Assembly: GCF_937888285.1 (NCBI RefSeq)
Contig: NZ_CALART010000078.1
Span: forward strand, 1-23,635
DNA length: 23,635 bases
Direction of reading: 5' to 3'
Source: an uncultured Aquimonas sp.
Lineage (GTDB): Bacteria; Pseudomonadota; Gammaproteobacteria; Xanthomonadales; Xanthomonadaceae
The number at the start of each line of letters is the position of its first letter. Position 1 is the stretch's first letter. The position numbers and the translations under genes were made by a program. Of the stretch, positions 1 to 8,554 are shown one piece after another. The notes below the pieces were generated by a model. The model had not been told where the DNA came from. It saw only the letters and a list, made by a program, of their open reading frames with translations, and searched no databases.

Positions 1-1332
1 GCGCTTGGCGCGCTCGATCACCATTTCCGCCACCTGGACGTGGCGGCTGGCGGGTTCGTCGAAGGTGGACGCCACGACTTCACCGCGCACGGTGCGGCTC
101 ATCTCGGTGACTTCTTCCGGGCGCTCGTCGATCAGCAGCACGATCAGGTGCACGTCCGGATGGTTGTAGCTGATCGCCGATGCGATGTTCTGCAGCAGCA
201 TGGTCTTGCCGGCTTTCGGCGGCGACACGATCAGGCCGCGCTGGCCTTTGCCGATCGGGCTCATCAAATCCATGATGCGGCCGGTGATGTCCTCGGTGCT
301 GCCGTTGCCGCGCTCCAGCACGAAGCGCTTGCGCGGGAACAGCGGCGTGAGGTTCTCGAACAGCGCCTTGTTCTTCGAGGCTTCCGGCGGCTCACCGTTG
401 ATGGTGTCGACCTTGGCCAGGGCGAAGTAGCGCTCGCCATCCTTTGGCGAGCGGATGCGGCCGGTCATGTAGTCGCCGGTGCGCAGGTTGAAGCGGCGGA
501 TCTGGCTGGGCGAGATGTAGACGTCGTCCGGGCCGGCCAGGTAGCTGGCCTCGGCGCCGCGCAGGAAGCCGAAGCCGTCCGGCAGGATCTCCAGCACGCC
601 CTCGCCGGCGACGCCCTCGCCGTAGCGGGTCAGCACCTTCATGATCGCGAAGGTGACGTCCTGCTTGCGCATGCGCGCGACGGTTTCGGTGATGCGCAGG
701 GTCTCGGCCAGATCCATCAGCTGGTCGGCGCGCATGCGCTTCAGCTCGGTCAGGCTGTAGCTGGGCAGATTGGCCGGCGGCTGGTAGGGCGTGTTCTGCG
801 GCGGCGGCAGGCTCTCGTCATCGAGATCGCCGCCGTTCTGCTGGTTCTGCTGGCGCTCGCGGTTGCGGCGCTCGCGACGGCGCTCGCGGAACTCGCGGCG
901 ACTCTCGCGGCGCTCGCGTCGCGCCTGCTCTGCCGCGTCCTCGGCGCCGCCTTCGGCAGTGGGTGCCGCACCTTCCGCGGTCGGCGCGGCGCCTTCGGTT
1001 GCCGCCACGGCGGGCGTGGACTGCGTCGATGCGCTGTGCCCGGTCGCCTGCGCTGCCGGCGGCGCGGCCTCTGCCGCTGCCGGGGCGCTCACTGCGGGTG
1101 CCTGCGGTGCAGCAACCTCGGCGCGCGGCGCCTCGACGGATGCCGACGGTTCCGGCCGGGGCGCTGCTTCGGTGCTGGCGGCCAGCGGCAATTCGGGCTG
1201 CGCTGCGGCGGCGCTCGCCTTGGGCGCGCGCGGGGCGCGTGGCGGCCGGGCGGGGGCAGGTGCGGCCGCTTCAGGCGTCGATTCGGCGCGCGTTGGCACG
1301 GCGTCGCCGTTCGGGGTTTCGTTCTCGGACAA
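1..1332 (-). CDS. rho: Transcription termination factor Rho, partial (C-terminus beyond the left edge), with a long N-terminal extension
   Basis: Rho is a hexameric RNA-dependent ATPase that loads on C-rich nascent RNA and terminates transcription. The 444 codons present run from a TTG start at 1332, preceded by GAGG at a 6-nt spacing, to the ...ERAKR segment at the window edge; by E. coli Rho about 180 residues are missing. The recognisable core starts near residue 194 (LTELK). It continues with the cold-shock RNA-binding motif GFGFLRG, the segment SPSQIRRFNLRTGD, and Walker A PPKAGKT at residues 371-377. The first ~190 residues are absent from E. coli Rho: an Ala/Pro/Glu-rich stretch, then an Arg-rich run (QARRERRESRREFRERRRER), then a Gln/Asn linker. 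Identity of the core is certain. The function of the extension is unknown; additional RNA binding or phase separation is only an inference from composition. Confidence 0.97.
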   Translation of the reverse strand, partial: MSENETPNGDAVPTRAESTPEAAAPAPARPPRAPRAPKASAAAAQPELPLAASTEAAPRPEPSASVEAPRAEVAAPQAPAVSAPAAAEAAPPAAQATGHSASTQSTPAVAATEGAAPTAEGAAPTAEGGAEDAAEQARRERRESRREFRERRRERRNRERQQNQQNGGDLDDESLPPPQNTPYQPPANLPSYSLTELKRMRADQLMDLAETLRITETVARMRKQDVTFAIMKVLTRYGEGVAGEGVLEILPDGFGFLRGAEASYLAGPDDVYISPSQIRRFNLRTGDYMTGRIRSPKDGERYFALAKVDTINGEPPEASKNKALFENLTPLFPRKRFVLERGNGSTEDITGRIMDLMSPIGKGQRGLIVSPPKAGKTMLLQNIASAISYNHPDVHLIVLLIDERPEEVTEMSRTVRGEVVASTFDEPASRHVQVAEMVIERAKR

Positions 1333-1340
1333 GGGATACC

Positions 1341-1420
1341 TCGCGCAGTGCGAGCGATGGATTCGTGAGAATCGTTGGGGGGATGCGGGGAGGGGTGCTG
1401 CAGAGGGTGGCGGGCGTGAT
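1341..1420 (-). promoter_or_regulatory. C-rich, G-poor rho leader: candidate rut site
   Basis: Counting this 80-nt stretch on the minus (transcript) strand gives 41 C and 12 G, although the genome is roughly balanced in C and G. It contains runs such as CACCCCTCCCCGC and CATCCCCCC. Unstructured C-over-G bubbles are the known hallmark of Rho-utilisation sites, and E. coli rho is autoregulated by Rho-dependent termination in its leader. Autoregulation here is an inference from composition and position. Confidence 0.5.
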
Positions 1421-1439
1421 CGCACCGCGAATGCTGCGA

Positions 1440-1468
1440 ACACTACACGCCGAGGCGGGGCCGGGCAA
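1440..1468 (-). promoter_or_regulatory. Candidate sigma70 promoter for rho
   Basis: On the minus strand, TTGCCC (1468-1463) is followed after exactly 17 nt by TAGTGT (1445-1440). This would start transcription near 1433 and give a leader of about 100 nt that includes the C-rich stretch. The hexamers are imperfect, so this is a moderate call. Confidence 0.4.
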
Positions 1469-1607
1469 GACGCGCGGTGGCGGTGGCGTGAGAGGGGTTC
1501 AGGCTCGAATGCGCGATTGCCCAGCGCTCGCTTGATGCGTGTCAAACGCTGGCCCCGGTCGGGGGCGCAGTCTGCGCGCTCTATCCACACATCCACCGAG
1601 GACACCG

Positions 1608-1757
1608 ATGGACGCTTGGCGTGCCCTGTTCAACACCGACGCCGGGCTGGCGAGCCTGGGCGTAATTGCCTTCATGCTGGCCATGGGCGGCTTCATGTTC
1701 TGGAAGTTCCGCCGCTTCATCGCCGAGGACGAAGCCAAGTCGAAGCGTCAGCGCTGA
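1608..1757 (+). CDS. Small DUF3149-type membrane protein
   Basis: This 49-residue protein starts MDAWRALFNTD, continues with one hydrophobic helix (about residues 13-33, LASLGVIAFMLAMGGFMFW), and ends in a basic/acidic tail (RRFIAEDEAKSKRQR). Length and layout match the DUF3149 family of single-pass proteobacterial membrane proteins, whose function is not known. The ATG at 1608 is preferred because GAGG lies 6 nt upstream; the frame is open further upstream but has no ribosome site there. It sits between rho, which is divergent, and trxA, which is convergent. By charge rule the C-terminus should face the cytoplasm. Confidence 0.8.
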   Translation: MDAWRALFNTDAGLASLGVIAFMLAMGGFMFWKFRRFIAEDEAKSKRQR

Positions 1758-1761
1758 GGGC

Positions 1762-1791
1762 GGGTCGGGCAGGCCGTCGCCTGCCCGACCC
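1762..1791. terminator. Bidirectional hairpin between DUF3149 gene and trxA
   Basis: A perfect 13-bp stem (GGGTCGGGCAGGC / GCCTGCCCGACCC) encloses a CGTC tetraloop. It fills the 41-nt gap between two convergent genes. There is no clear T-tract on either side, so it may work as a transcript-end stabiliser or weak terminator. Confidence 0.6.
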
Positions 1792-1798
1792 CAGTGCC

Positions 1799-2125
1799 TC
1801 AGATGGCCTTCTGGACGAACTGGGTGAGTTGGCCGCGGTTGACCGCGCCGACCTGGGTGGCTGCGACCTTGCCGTCCTTGAACAGCATCAGGGTCGGAAT
1901 GCCGCGCACCGCGTACTGGCGCGGCGTGCCGGGGTTGTGGTCGATGTTGAGCTTGACCACCTTTACGCGACCGGCGAACTCCTGCGCGACCTGGTCGACG
2001 ATCGGCCCGATCGCCTTGCAGGGGCCGCACCACTCGGCCCAGAAGTCGACCAGGACCGGCTCGCCGGACTTCAGCACTTCGGCGTCGAAATCGGCATCGC
2101 CGACGTTCTTGATGTGTTCGCTCAC
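1799..2125 (-). CDS. trxA: Thioredoxin 1
   Basis: Thioredoxin is a cytoplasmic dithiol-disulfide reductase that is recharged by thioredoxin reductase. The 108-residue length is standard. The active site WCGPCK is at residues 32-37, with redox cysteines C33 and C36, and the conserved cis-proline is P77 in GIPT. The buried Asp is D27 (VDFWAEW). The start is GTG at 2125, with AGGAG 7 nt upstream. It lies beside rho and is divergent from rhlB, the classical rhlB-trxA-rho neighbourhood of gammaproteobacteria. Here a DUF3149 gene is inserted between trxA and rho on the other strand. Confidence 0.97.
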   Translation of the reverse strand: MSEHIKNVGDADFDAEVLKSGEPVLVDFWAEWCGPCKAIGPIVDQVAQEFAGRVKVVKLNIDHNPGTPRQYAVRGIPTLMLFKDGKVAATQVGAVNRGQLTQFVQKAI

Positions 2126-2448
2126 GATGGGGCTCCTGAGGATGGGGCCGGTCGAGATGCCGGCTCGGGTGGGATTGTGGCGCAGGGCCGCGTGAAGCGG
2201 GCGCCGCTGCGGCCGCGCGGGCTTGGGCTACACTTGCGGCCAATGCCTGAACTTCACAAGCCGTCCGCCCTGTGTGAGGCCCTCGTCGGGGCCGCCTTTC
2301 GCGCCCGCCGCGGAAGCCGTGGGCGCCCCTCTCGGCCTTTCCTTCTGTCGCAGCGGAGCCCGGGCCCAGCCGCCTGGGGCTCGGCAGTGTGCGGTCGCCG
2401 GACAGGCCATGCAAGCGTTCGCGACCCTCGCCGACCGCCGGAAAACCC
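2126..2448. other. Divergent intergenic region trxA / rhlB (323 nt)
   Basis: This gap must hold the promoters of both trxA (minus) and rhlB (plus). A -10-like TACACT at 2229-2234 lies 8 nt before an ATG at 2243. That ATG opens a 69-codon frame whose TGA (2450-2452) overlaps the rhlB start codon as ATGA, so it could be a leaderless upstream ORF coupled to rhlB; the coding evidence is weak. A hairpin with arms GAGCCC (2356-2361) and GGGCTC (2377-2382) lies within it. No convincing -35 box was found. Confidence 0.4.
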
Positions 2449-3804
2449 ATGAGCGACAAGCCACTTACCGACGTTACCTTCTCCAGTCTCGAACTGAATC
2501 CCGTCCTGCTTGAAGGCCTGACCCAGGCTGGATTCACCCGCTGCACCCCCATCCAGGCCCTGACCCTGCCGATCGCGCTGACCGGCCGTGATGTCGCCGG
2601 CCAGGCCCAGACCGGCACCGGCAAGACCATCGCCTTCCTGGTCGCGGTGGTGAACCGCCTGCTGACCCGGCCGGCGATCGCCAACCGCGGCGAGACCGAC
2701 CCGCGCGCCCTGATCCTCGCGCCGACCCGCGAGCTGGCGATCCAGATCCAGAAGGATGCCCAGAAAATCGCTGCCGACACCGGCCTGCGCTTCGCCCTGA
2801 TCTACGGCGGCGTCGATTACGACAAGCAGCGCGAGATGCTGCGCGCCGGCTGCGACGTGATCATCGCCACCCCGGGCCGTCTGATTGATTACCTGAAGCA
2901 GCGCGTGTTCTCGCTATCGGCCTGCGAGGCGGTGGTGCTGGACGAGGCCGACCGCATGTTCGACCTCGGCTTCATCAAGGACATCCGCTTCCTGCTGCGG
3001 CGCATGCCGCCGGCCGGCGAGCGCCAAAGCCTGCTGTTCTCGGCCACGCTCAGCCACCGCGTGCTGGAGCTGGCCTACGAGCACATGAACGAGCCCGAGA
3101 AGCTGACCGTCGAGACCGAGACGGTGACGGCCTCGCGGGTGCGCCAGGTGGTCTATTTCCCGGCGGCGGAGGAGAAGATCCCGCTGCTGCTGAACCTGCT
3201 GGCGCGCAACGATTCCCGCCGCAGCATGGTGTTCGTCAACATGAAGGTGGCCGCCGAGAAGGTCTGGCGCCGGCTCGACCGCCAGGGCCACAAGGTCGCA
3301 GTGCTGTCGGGCGATGTGCCGCAGAAGAAGCGCCAGAGCCTGCTGGCCAAGTTCCAGCGCGGCGATCTGCACATCCTGGTGGCCACCGACGTGGCCGCGC
3401 GCGGCCTGCATATCGACGGCGTCAGCCACGTCTACAACTACGACCTGCCGAACGACTGCGAGGACTACGTCCACCGCATCGGCCGCACCGCGCGCCTGGG
3501 CGCCGAGGGCGACGCGGTCAGCTTCGCCTGCGACATGTACGCGATGAGCCTGCCGGAGATCGAGGCCTACATCGAGCAGAAGATCCCGGTGGCGCAGATC
3601 ACGCCTGATCTGCTGGCGCCGGTGGCGGTGCTCGCCCGCGAGGCCTCGGCGGCGGAAGAGGAAGACGAGGACGACGGTTCGATCGCCACCAATCCGCCGC
3701 CCTCCGACAAGGACGCGGCCGCGCGCAAGCGCCGCCGGCGACCGCGTCGAACCGGCGGTGGCAGCGGCAGCGGCGCGCCCGCACCGTCCACGCCCGCAGG
3801 TTGA
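2449..3804 (+). CDS. rhlB: ATP-dependent DEAD-box RNA helicase RhlB
   Basis: RhlB unwinds structured RNA and in E. coli is the helicase of the RNase E degradosome. The protein is 451 residues and has every family motif: Q motif (TPIQ, 33-36), Walker A AQTGTGKT (53-60), PTRELA, DEAD (165-168), SAT (198-200) and HRIGRTAR (342-349). The segments DLGFIKDIRFLLRRMPPA and YDLPNDCEDYVHRIGRT are close to E. coli RhlB, which is 421 residues. The C-terminus has an acidic stretch (EEEDEDDG) followed by a basic RKRRRRPRR tail, which is likely RNA-binding. The ATG at 2449 matches the RhlB N-terminus (MSDKPLTD). The ribosome site is poor. gspC starts 4 nt after the stop, suggesting co-transcription with the T2SS genes. 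Confidence 0.96.
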   Translation: MSDKPLTDVTFSSLELNPVLLEGLTQAGFTRCTPIQALTLPIALTGRDVAGQAQTGTGKTIAFLVAVVNRLLTRPAIANRGETDPRALILAPTRELAIQIQKDAQKIAADTGLRFALIYGGVDYDKQREMLRAGCDVIIATPGRLIDYLKQRVFSLSACEAVVLDEADRMFDLGFIKDIRFLLRRMPPAGERQSLLFSATLSHRVLELAYEHMNEPEKLTVETETVTASRVRQVVYFPAAEEKIPLLLNLLARNDSRRSMVFVNMKVAAEKVWRRLDRQGHKVAVLSGDVPQKKRQSLLAKFQRGDLHILVATDVAARGLHIDGVSHVYNYDLPNDCEDYVHRIGRTARLGAEGDAVSFACDMYAMSLPEIEAYIEQKIPVAQITPDLLAPVAVLAREASAAEEEDEDDGSIATNPPPSDKDAAARKRRRRPRRTGGGSGSGAPAPSTPAG

Positions 3805-3808
3805 GACC

Positions 3809-4705
3809 ATGCAGACGGCGCTGGCGCGCGTCTCCACAGTGTTCTGGGCGCGTCTGCTGACTGCGGTCGCGGCGGCGCTGGCGCTGTGGGCGCTCGCGCG
3901 CCTTGCCCTGCTGCTGCTCGCCGGGCCGGCGATCCCGCTGCAGCCCTCGGGCTTCCAGCCGCTGGCGGCCGAAGCCTCGGCCGACCAGGCCGGCATCGCC
4001 CGCTGGAAGCTGTTCGGCGAGCCCGGCGTGGCCATGGACCTCGCCGCGCTGGCGGCCAACGCGCCGGAAACCGCGCTCAAGCTCACCCTGCGCGGCACCC
4101 TGAACCTGGAAGACCAGGACCAGGGCATGGCCATCATCAGCGATGAATCCGGTCGACATGCGCGCTACCAGGTCGGTGACGAGCTGCCCGGTGGCGCGCG
4201 GCTGACGGCGATCAGCGCCGGCCGCGTGCTGCTGGAGCGCAACGGCCAGACCGAAGGCCTGAGCCTGCCGCGCGAGGATGGCTCGCGGCCCGCACCGGGC
4301 GCGCGTCCGACCGCGCTGGCCACCCGCGACCGCAGCGGCGCGATCGATCGCAGCATGCCCTCGCCCTTCGTCAATCCGATGATCGCGCCCGGTGGGCCGA
4401 GCATGGAAAGCATCCGCGACGCGACCGGCATCGACGCCGCCGCCTTGGCCAGCCAGGTGCAGGTGTTTCCGGTGCTGGAGAACGGCCGCTTCGCCGGCGT
4501 ACGGCTGTCGGCGGGCCGCGACAGCGAGCTGTTCGAGCGCTCGGGCCTGCGCCCCAGCGACATCGTCACCGCGGTCAACGGCATTCCGCTCGATGGGCCA
4601 CAGCGCCAGAGCGAGCTGATGAACTCGCTGCGCGATGCGCGCAGCCTGCAGCTGACCATCCGTCGCGACGGTCGCGAACAGCAGATCGGCGTCGACCTCA
4701 AGTAG
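3809..4705 (+). CDS. gspC: Type II secretion system inner-membrane protein GspC
   Basis: GspC connects the inner-membrane platform to the secretin and takes part in cargo recognition. The 298-residue protein has a short cytoplasmic N-terminus, one membrane helix (about residues 12-38), the periplasmic homology region (about 89-155, LKLTLRGTL ... GVLLER-type pattern) and a C-terminal PDZ domain (about 217-298). The PDZ domain contains GLRPSDIVTAVNGIPLDGP. The ATG at 3809 is chosen because it leaves 4 nt after rhlB and has AGG upstream; a longer frame would overlap rhlB. The order gspC-D-E matches one half of a T2SS operon. Confidence 0.92.
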   Translation: MQTALARVSTVFWARLLTAVAAALALWALARLALLLLAGPAIPLQPSGFQPLAAEASADQAGIARWKLFGEPGVAMDLAALAANAPETALKLTLRGTLNLEDQDQGMAIISDESGRHARYQVGDELPGGARLTAISAGRVLLERNGQTEGLSLPREDGSRPAPGARPTALATRDRSGAIDRSMPSPFVNPMIAPGGPSMESIRDATGIDAAALASQVQVFPVLENGRFAGVRLSAGRDSELFERSGLRPSDIVTAVNGIPLDGPQRQSELMNSLRDARSLQLTIRRDGREQQIGVDLK

Positions 4706-4801
4706 GCCGCGCCTCGGCCGCCCGGCTGGCTCGCGCTATGATCGGCCGCCGCCGCGCGCCCCTGCCGCGGACTTCCCGAAGAATCGCTGCCCGGATCGCC
4801 C

Positions 4802-6895
4802 ATGCGCCTTGCCCTGCTGACCGCCGCCATCACCTTCGCGCTGGCCCTGCCTGCGTCCGCGCAGACATCCGCTCAGGCGCAAGCGCCCACGGTGATGATT
4901 CCCCAGGTCGAGCAGGCCGCGGCGCCGGCTGCGCCGGCACCCGGCTACAGCAATGGCGGCGGGCGCCACACGCTGAATCTGAAGGCGGCCGACATCAATG
5001 TGCTGATCGAGACGGTCAGCGAGATCACCGGCAAGAGCTTCATCGTCGACCAGACCGTCACCGGCGCGGTGACCGTGGTCTCGCGCCAGCCGATGACGGC
5101 GGACGAGATCTACGAAGTGTTTCTCTCCGTGCTGCGCGTGCATGGCTACACCGCGGTGCCGGCGGGCAGCATGGTGAAGATCGTGCCGGACGTCAGCGCC
5201 GCCCAGCAGGCGCCGATGACGGGACTCGGCGGCGGCGATGCCCAGTTGACCCGCATCATCGATCTGAAGCACGTCTCGGCGCAGGAAATGATGGGCCTGC
5301 TGCGCCCGCTGATGCCGCAGCAGGCGCATATCGCCGCGCACGGCGGCAGCAACAGCCTGCTGGTGGCGGATCGCGCCGCCAATCTGGAGCGCATCGCGGC
5401 GATCATCCGCCGCATCGATGTCGCCGCCGATTCCGAAATCGAAGTGATTCCGCTGCGCCACGCGCGGGCCTCGGAGATCGCCCGCACCCTGCTGGCGCTG
5501 GAGAGCGGCGCCGCACAGGCGGCGGCCGGGCAGGGCAGCGGCTCGAAAGTGCTGGCCGATGAGCGCACCAATTCGCTGCTGCTGTCGGGCGATCGCGCCC
5601 AGCGCCTGCGCGCGCGCAGCCTGATCGTGCATCTGGACACGCCGCTCGACGGCGGCGAAGCGACGCAGGTGGTCTACCTGCGCAATGCCAAGGCCGAAGA
5701 CCTGGTGCCGGTGCTGGACGGCGTCGCCGCCACCCTCACCGGTTACGCCGCGCCGGCGGAAGGCCAGGCCGGCAGCGCCAAGGCTGCGACCATCCAGGCC
5801 CATGCCGAGACCAATGCGCTGGTGATCAGCGCCGCGCCGGCGGTATTCCGCGAGCTGGAGGCGGTGATCCGCCAGCTCGACGTGCGCCGCGCCCAGGTGC
5901 AGGTCGAGGCGATCATTGCAGACGTCAGCGATGAGCTGGCCTCCGAACTCGGCGTGCAGTGGCAGAGCGCGGATGTGGGAGAAGACGCGCGCGGCGTGAT
6001 CGGCGGAACCAACTTTGGCGGCAGCACGGGCGCCGGCGGCATCGTTGGCGGTCTGACCAATCCCCTCAGCGTCATCGGTGGCAACGGCCTCAACGTCGGG
6101 TACCTGCGCGGATCCCTGCGACTGCCGATCGGGGAGAACGGCGAGGACGTCACCGTGTTCCAGCTCGGCGCCTTGGTCAAGGCGCTGCGTGGCGATGGCC
6201 GCGCCAATGTGCTGTCCAGCCCGAGCATCGTCACCCTCGATCACCAGGAAGCCGAGATCAAGGTCGTGCAGGAGGTGCCCTTTCTGACTGGTCAGTACAC
6301 CAACACCTCCACCAATGGCGGCGCCAACCAGCCGACCAACCCCTTCCAGACCATCGACCGTCGCGATGTCGGCGTCATCCTCACCGTGACCCCGCACGTC
6401 AACGAGGGTGATGCGGTGCGGCTGGAGCTGAAGCAGGAGATCTCGGCGCTGGCGCCGCAGGCTTCGGGCGCGGTCGATCTGATCACCAACAAGCGCGAGC
6501 TCTCGACCACGGTGCTGGTGCCCGACGGCGGCCTGCTGGTGCTGGGCGGGCTGACCTCGGAGGAGGCCACCGAGAACGTGCAGGGCGTGCCCGGCCTCTC
6601 GCGCATCCCGCTGCTCGGCAACCTGTTCAAGTCGCGCGCGGCAAAGCGCAACAAGCGCACGCTGATGGTGTTCCTGCGTCCGACCATCCTGCGCGACGCC
6701 GCGACCGAGGCCGCGGTGAGCTCGGAGAAGTACAACTACATCCGCGCCGAGCAGCTGCAGATCCGCGAGCGCGCCGGCAGCCGCATCGGCGGCGAGCAGC
6801 AGCCCCTGCTGCCCGAACTGCCGCGCGACCTGTTCCAGAGCCCGCCGCCGGTGCAGCCGCCGCAGCGCGATGAGTCGGAGCGTCCGCAGCCGTGA
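4802..6895 (+). CDS. gspD: Type II secretion system secretin GspD
   Basis: GspD forms the multimeric outer-membrane channel through which folded proteins leave the cell. The 697-residue precursor has a Sec signal peptide (residues 1-20, ending PASA). Periplasmic domains follow: N0 (from about 56), N1 (from about 150), N2 (from about 213) and N3 (from about 287). The secretin barrel domain is about 450-620, with VFQLGALVKAL, VPFLTGQ and the signature VPGLSRIPLLGNLF. The C-terminal tail is Pro/Gln-rich. There is a 96-nt gap after gspC that contains a -10-like TATGAT at 4737-4742, so an extra internal promoter is possible. The ribosome site before the ATG is weak. The stop overlaps the gspE start (GTGA). 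Confidence 0.96.
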   Translation: MRLALLTAAITFALALPASAQTSAQAQAPTVMIPQVEQAAAPAAPAPGYSNGGGRHTLNLKAADINVLIETVSEITGKSFIVDQTVTGAVTVVSRQPMTADEIYEVFLSVLRVHGYTAVPAGSMVKIVPDVSAAQQAPMTGLGGGDAQLTRIIDLKHVSAQEMMGLLRPLMPQQAHIAAHGGSNSLLVADRAANLERIAAIIRRIDVAADSEIEVIPLRHARASEIARTLLALESGAAQAAAGQGSGSKVLADERTNSLLLSGDRAQRLRARSLIVHLDTPLDGGEATQVVYLRNAKAEDLVPVLDGVAATLTGYAAPAEGQAGSAKAATIQAHAETNALVISAAPAVFRELEAVIRQLDVRRAQVQVEAIIADVSDELASELGVQWQSADVGEDARGVIGGTNFGGSTGAGGIVGGLTNPLSVIGGNGLNVGYLRGSLRLPIGENGEDVTVFQLGALVKALRGDGRANVLSSPSIVTLDHQEAEIKVVQEVPFLTGQYTNTSTNGGANQPTNPFQTIDRRDVGVILTVTPHVNEGDAVRLELKQEISALAPQASGAVDLITNKRELSTTVLVPDGGLLVLGGLTSEEATENVQGVPGLSRIPLLGNLFKSRAAKRNKRTLMVFLRPTILRDAATEAAVSSEKYNYIRAEQLQIRERAGSRIGGEQQPLLPELPRDLFQSPPPVQPPQRDESERPQP

Positions 6896-8367
6896 GCCTG
6901 CCCGCGCGCCCGGGCTTCGGTTTCGCCCGTCGCCACGGTGCCACCGTGCGCGCGCTGGACGAGACCCAGGCCGAGATCATCCATCGGCCCGGCGTATCGC
7001 CCGAGGTCATCGCCGAGCTGCGCCGCCATGTGGCGCGGCCAATCGTTCTGAGCCCGCACTCCGCCGATGAGTATGAGCGCCTGCTGCGCCAGCTCTATGA
7101 GGGCGGCGCCGACGACGCACGGGCGATGGCCGCCGACTTCGACGAGCGCGCCGACTTGAACCAGCTGGTCGATGCCCTGCCCGAGCCGCAGGACCTGCTG
7201 GAGAGCGAGGACGAGGCGCCGATCATCCGCCTGATCAACGCCCTGCTGACCGAAGCGGTGAAGGAAAACGCCTCCGACATCCATCTGGAGCCCTTCGAAC
7301 ACAGCCTGCTGGTGCGCTTCCGCGTCGACGGCGTGTTGCGCGAAGTGCTGCGCCCGCAGAAGGCCGTGGCCCAGCCGGTGGTCAGCCGCATCAAGGTGAT
7401 GGCCAAGCTCGATATCGCCGAGAAGCGCCTGCCGCAGGACGGCCGCATCAGCCTGCGCATCGCCGGCCGCCCGGTCGATGTGCGCGTCTCGACCATTCCG
7501 GCCGGGTTCGGCGAGCGCGTGGTGCTGCGCCTGCTCGACAAGCAGGCCGGGCGACTCGACCTTGCCGAACTCGGCATGGACCCGGTGACCCTGGGCCACG
7601 TCGATCGCCTGATCCACCGCCCGCACGGCATCCTGCTGGTCACCGGCCCGACCGGCTCGGGCAAGACCACGACGCTGTATGCGGCGCTGTCGCGGCTCAA
7701 CGACAGCACCCGCAACATCCTCACCGTCGAAGACCCGATCGAGTACTACCTGGACGGCGTCGGCCAGACCCAGGTGAACCCCAAGGTCGACATGACCTTC
7801 GCCCGCGGCCTGCGCGCGATCCTGCGTCAGGATCCCGACGTGGTCATGGTCGGCGAGATCCGTGATCTGGAGACCGCCGAGATCGCCGTGCAGGCTTCGC
7901 TGACTGGCCATCTGGTGCTGTCGACCCTGCACACCAACTCCGCGGTGGGTGCGGTGACCCGCCTGCGTGACATGGGCGTCGAGCCCTTTCTGCTGTCGTC
8001 CTCGTTGCTCGGCGTGCTGGCCCAGCGCCTGGTGCGCCGGCTCGATCCGGCGCAGAGCGAGTGGTACACGCCCAGCGCCAGTGAGTGCGCGGCCTTCGGT
8101 CGCCAGCCGACAGAGGGGCTGCGCTTCGCGCGCCCGCGCGGCGACCTGCCGGGCCGGGCGTCCGGCTACCGCGGGCGCAGCGGCGTCTACGAAGTCGTGC
8201 TGGTCGACGAGGCCATGCGCGCGCTGATCCACGGCGGCGCTTCCGAAGCTGAAATGACCCGCGCCGCGCGCCAGTACACGCCGTCCATCCTCGACGACGG
8301 CTGGGCCAAGGTCAGCGCCGGCCTGACCACGGCCGACGAGGTGCTGCGGGTGACCCGCGACGACTGA
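6892..8367 (+). CDS. gspE: Type II secretion ATPase GspE, lacking the usual tetracysteine zinc site
   Basis: GspE is the cytoplasmic hexameric ATPase that drives pseudopilus assembly. The 491-residue protein starts at a GTG that overlaps the gspD stop. It has an N-terminal GspE domain, Walker A GPTGSGKT (residues 252-259), an Asp box (EDPIEYYLDG), Walker B with VGEIRD (from 320) and a His box (LSTLHTN). Typical GspE proteins carry two CxxC pairs just after the LVR motif. Here that segment reads LDPAQSEW (from 384) and later RPRGDLPGRASGYRGR, and only C399 remains, so the zinc site is gone. The catalytic core is intact, so the enzyme is expected to be active. PilB was considered; the context with gspC/D argues for GspE. 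Confidence 0.95.
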   Translation: MSLPARPGFGFARRHGATVRALDETQAEIIHRPGVSPEVIAELRRHVARPIVLSPHSADEYERLLRQLYEGGADDARAMAADFDERADLNQLVDALPEPQDLLESEDEAPIIRLINALLTEAVKENASDIHLEPFEHSLLVRFRVDGVLREVLRPQKAVAQPVVSRIKVMAKLDIAEKRLPQDGRISLRIAGRPVDVRVSTIPAGFGERVVLRLLDKQAGRLDLAELGMDPVTLGHVDRLIHRPHGILLVTGPTGSGKTTTLYAALSRLNDSTRNILTVEDPIEYYLDGVGQTQVNPKVDMTFARGLRAILRQDPDVVMVGEIRDLETAEIAVQASLTGHLVLSTLHTNSAVGAVTRLRDMGVEPFLLSSSLLGVLAQRLVRRLDPAQSEWYTPSASECAAFGRQPTEGLRFARPRGDLPGRASGYRGRSGVYEVVLVDEAMRALIHGGASEAEMTRAARQYTPSILDDGWAKVSAGLTTADEVLRVTRDD

Positions 8368-8554
8368 CCGGGTGACGCGTGCACCGCCGGCTGGCATGCG
8401 CGATGCACACGCCTCGATGACGACGTGCCGGGTGGCGGCGTCGATGATCCGCCGCGCCGCGTTTCCGCGTCATCCTGTTCACCGCGTCCCGAGCCGTACC
8501 GGCCCGGGAAGCATCGACCCGTCGTCCACCGAGTCCACAGCCAAGGAGCCCGCC

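Noticed and set aside
40..1368. 442-codon open frame on the plus strand
   Set aside because: It lies antisense to the clear Rho gene and is a high-GC shadow frame with low-complexity Arg/Gly/Ala protein.
4736..6397. 553-codon frame on the minus strand
   Set aside because: Fully antisense to gspD, whose domains are all recognisable; composition is typical of a shadow frame.
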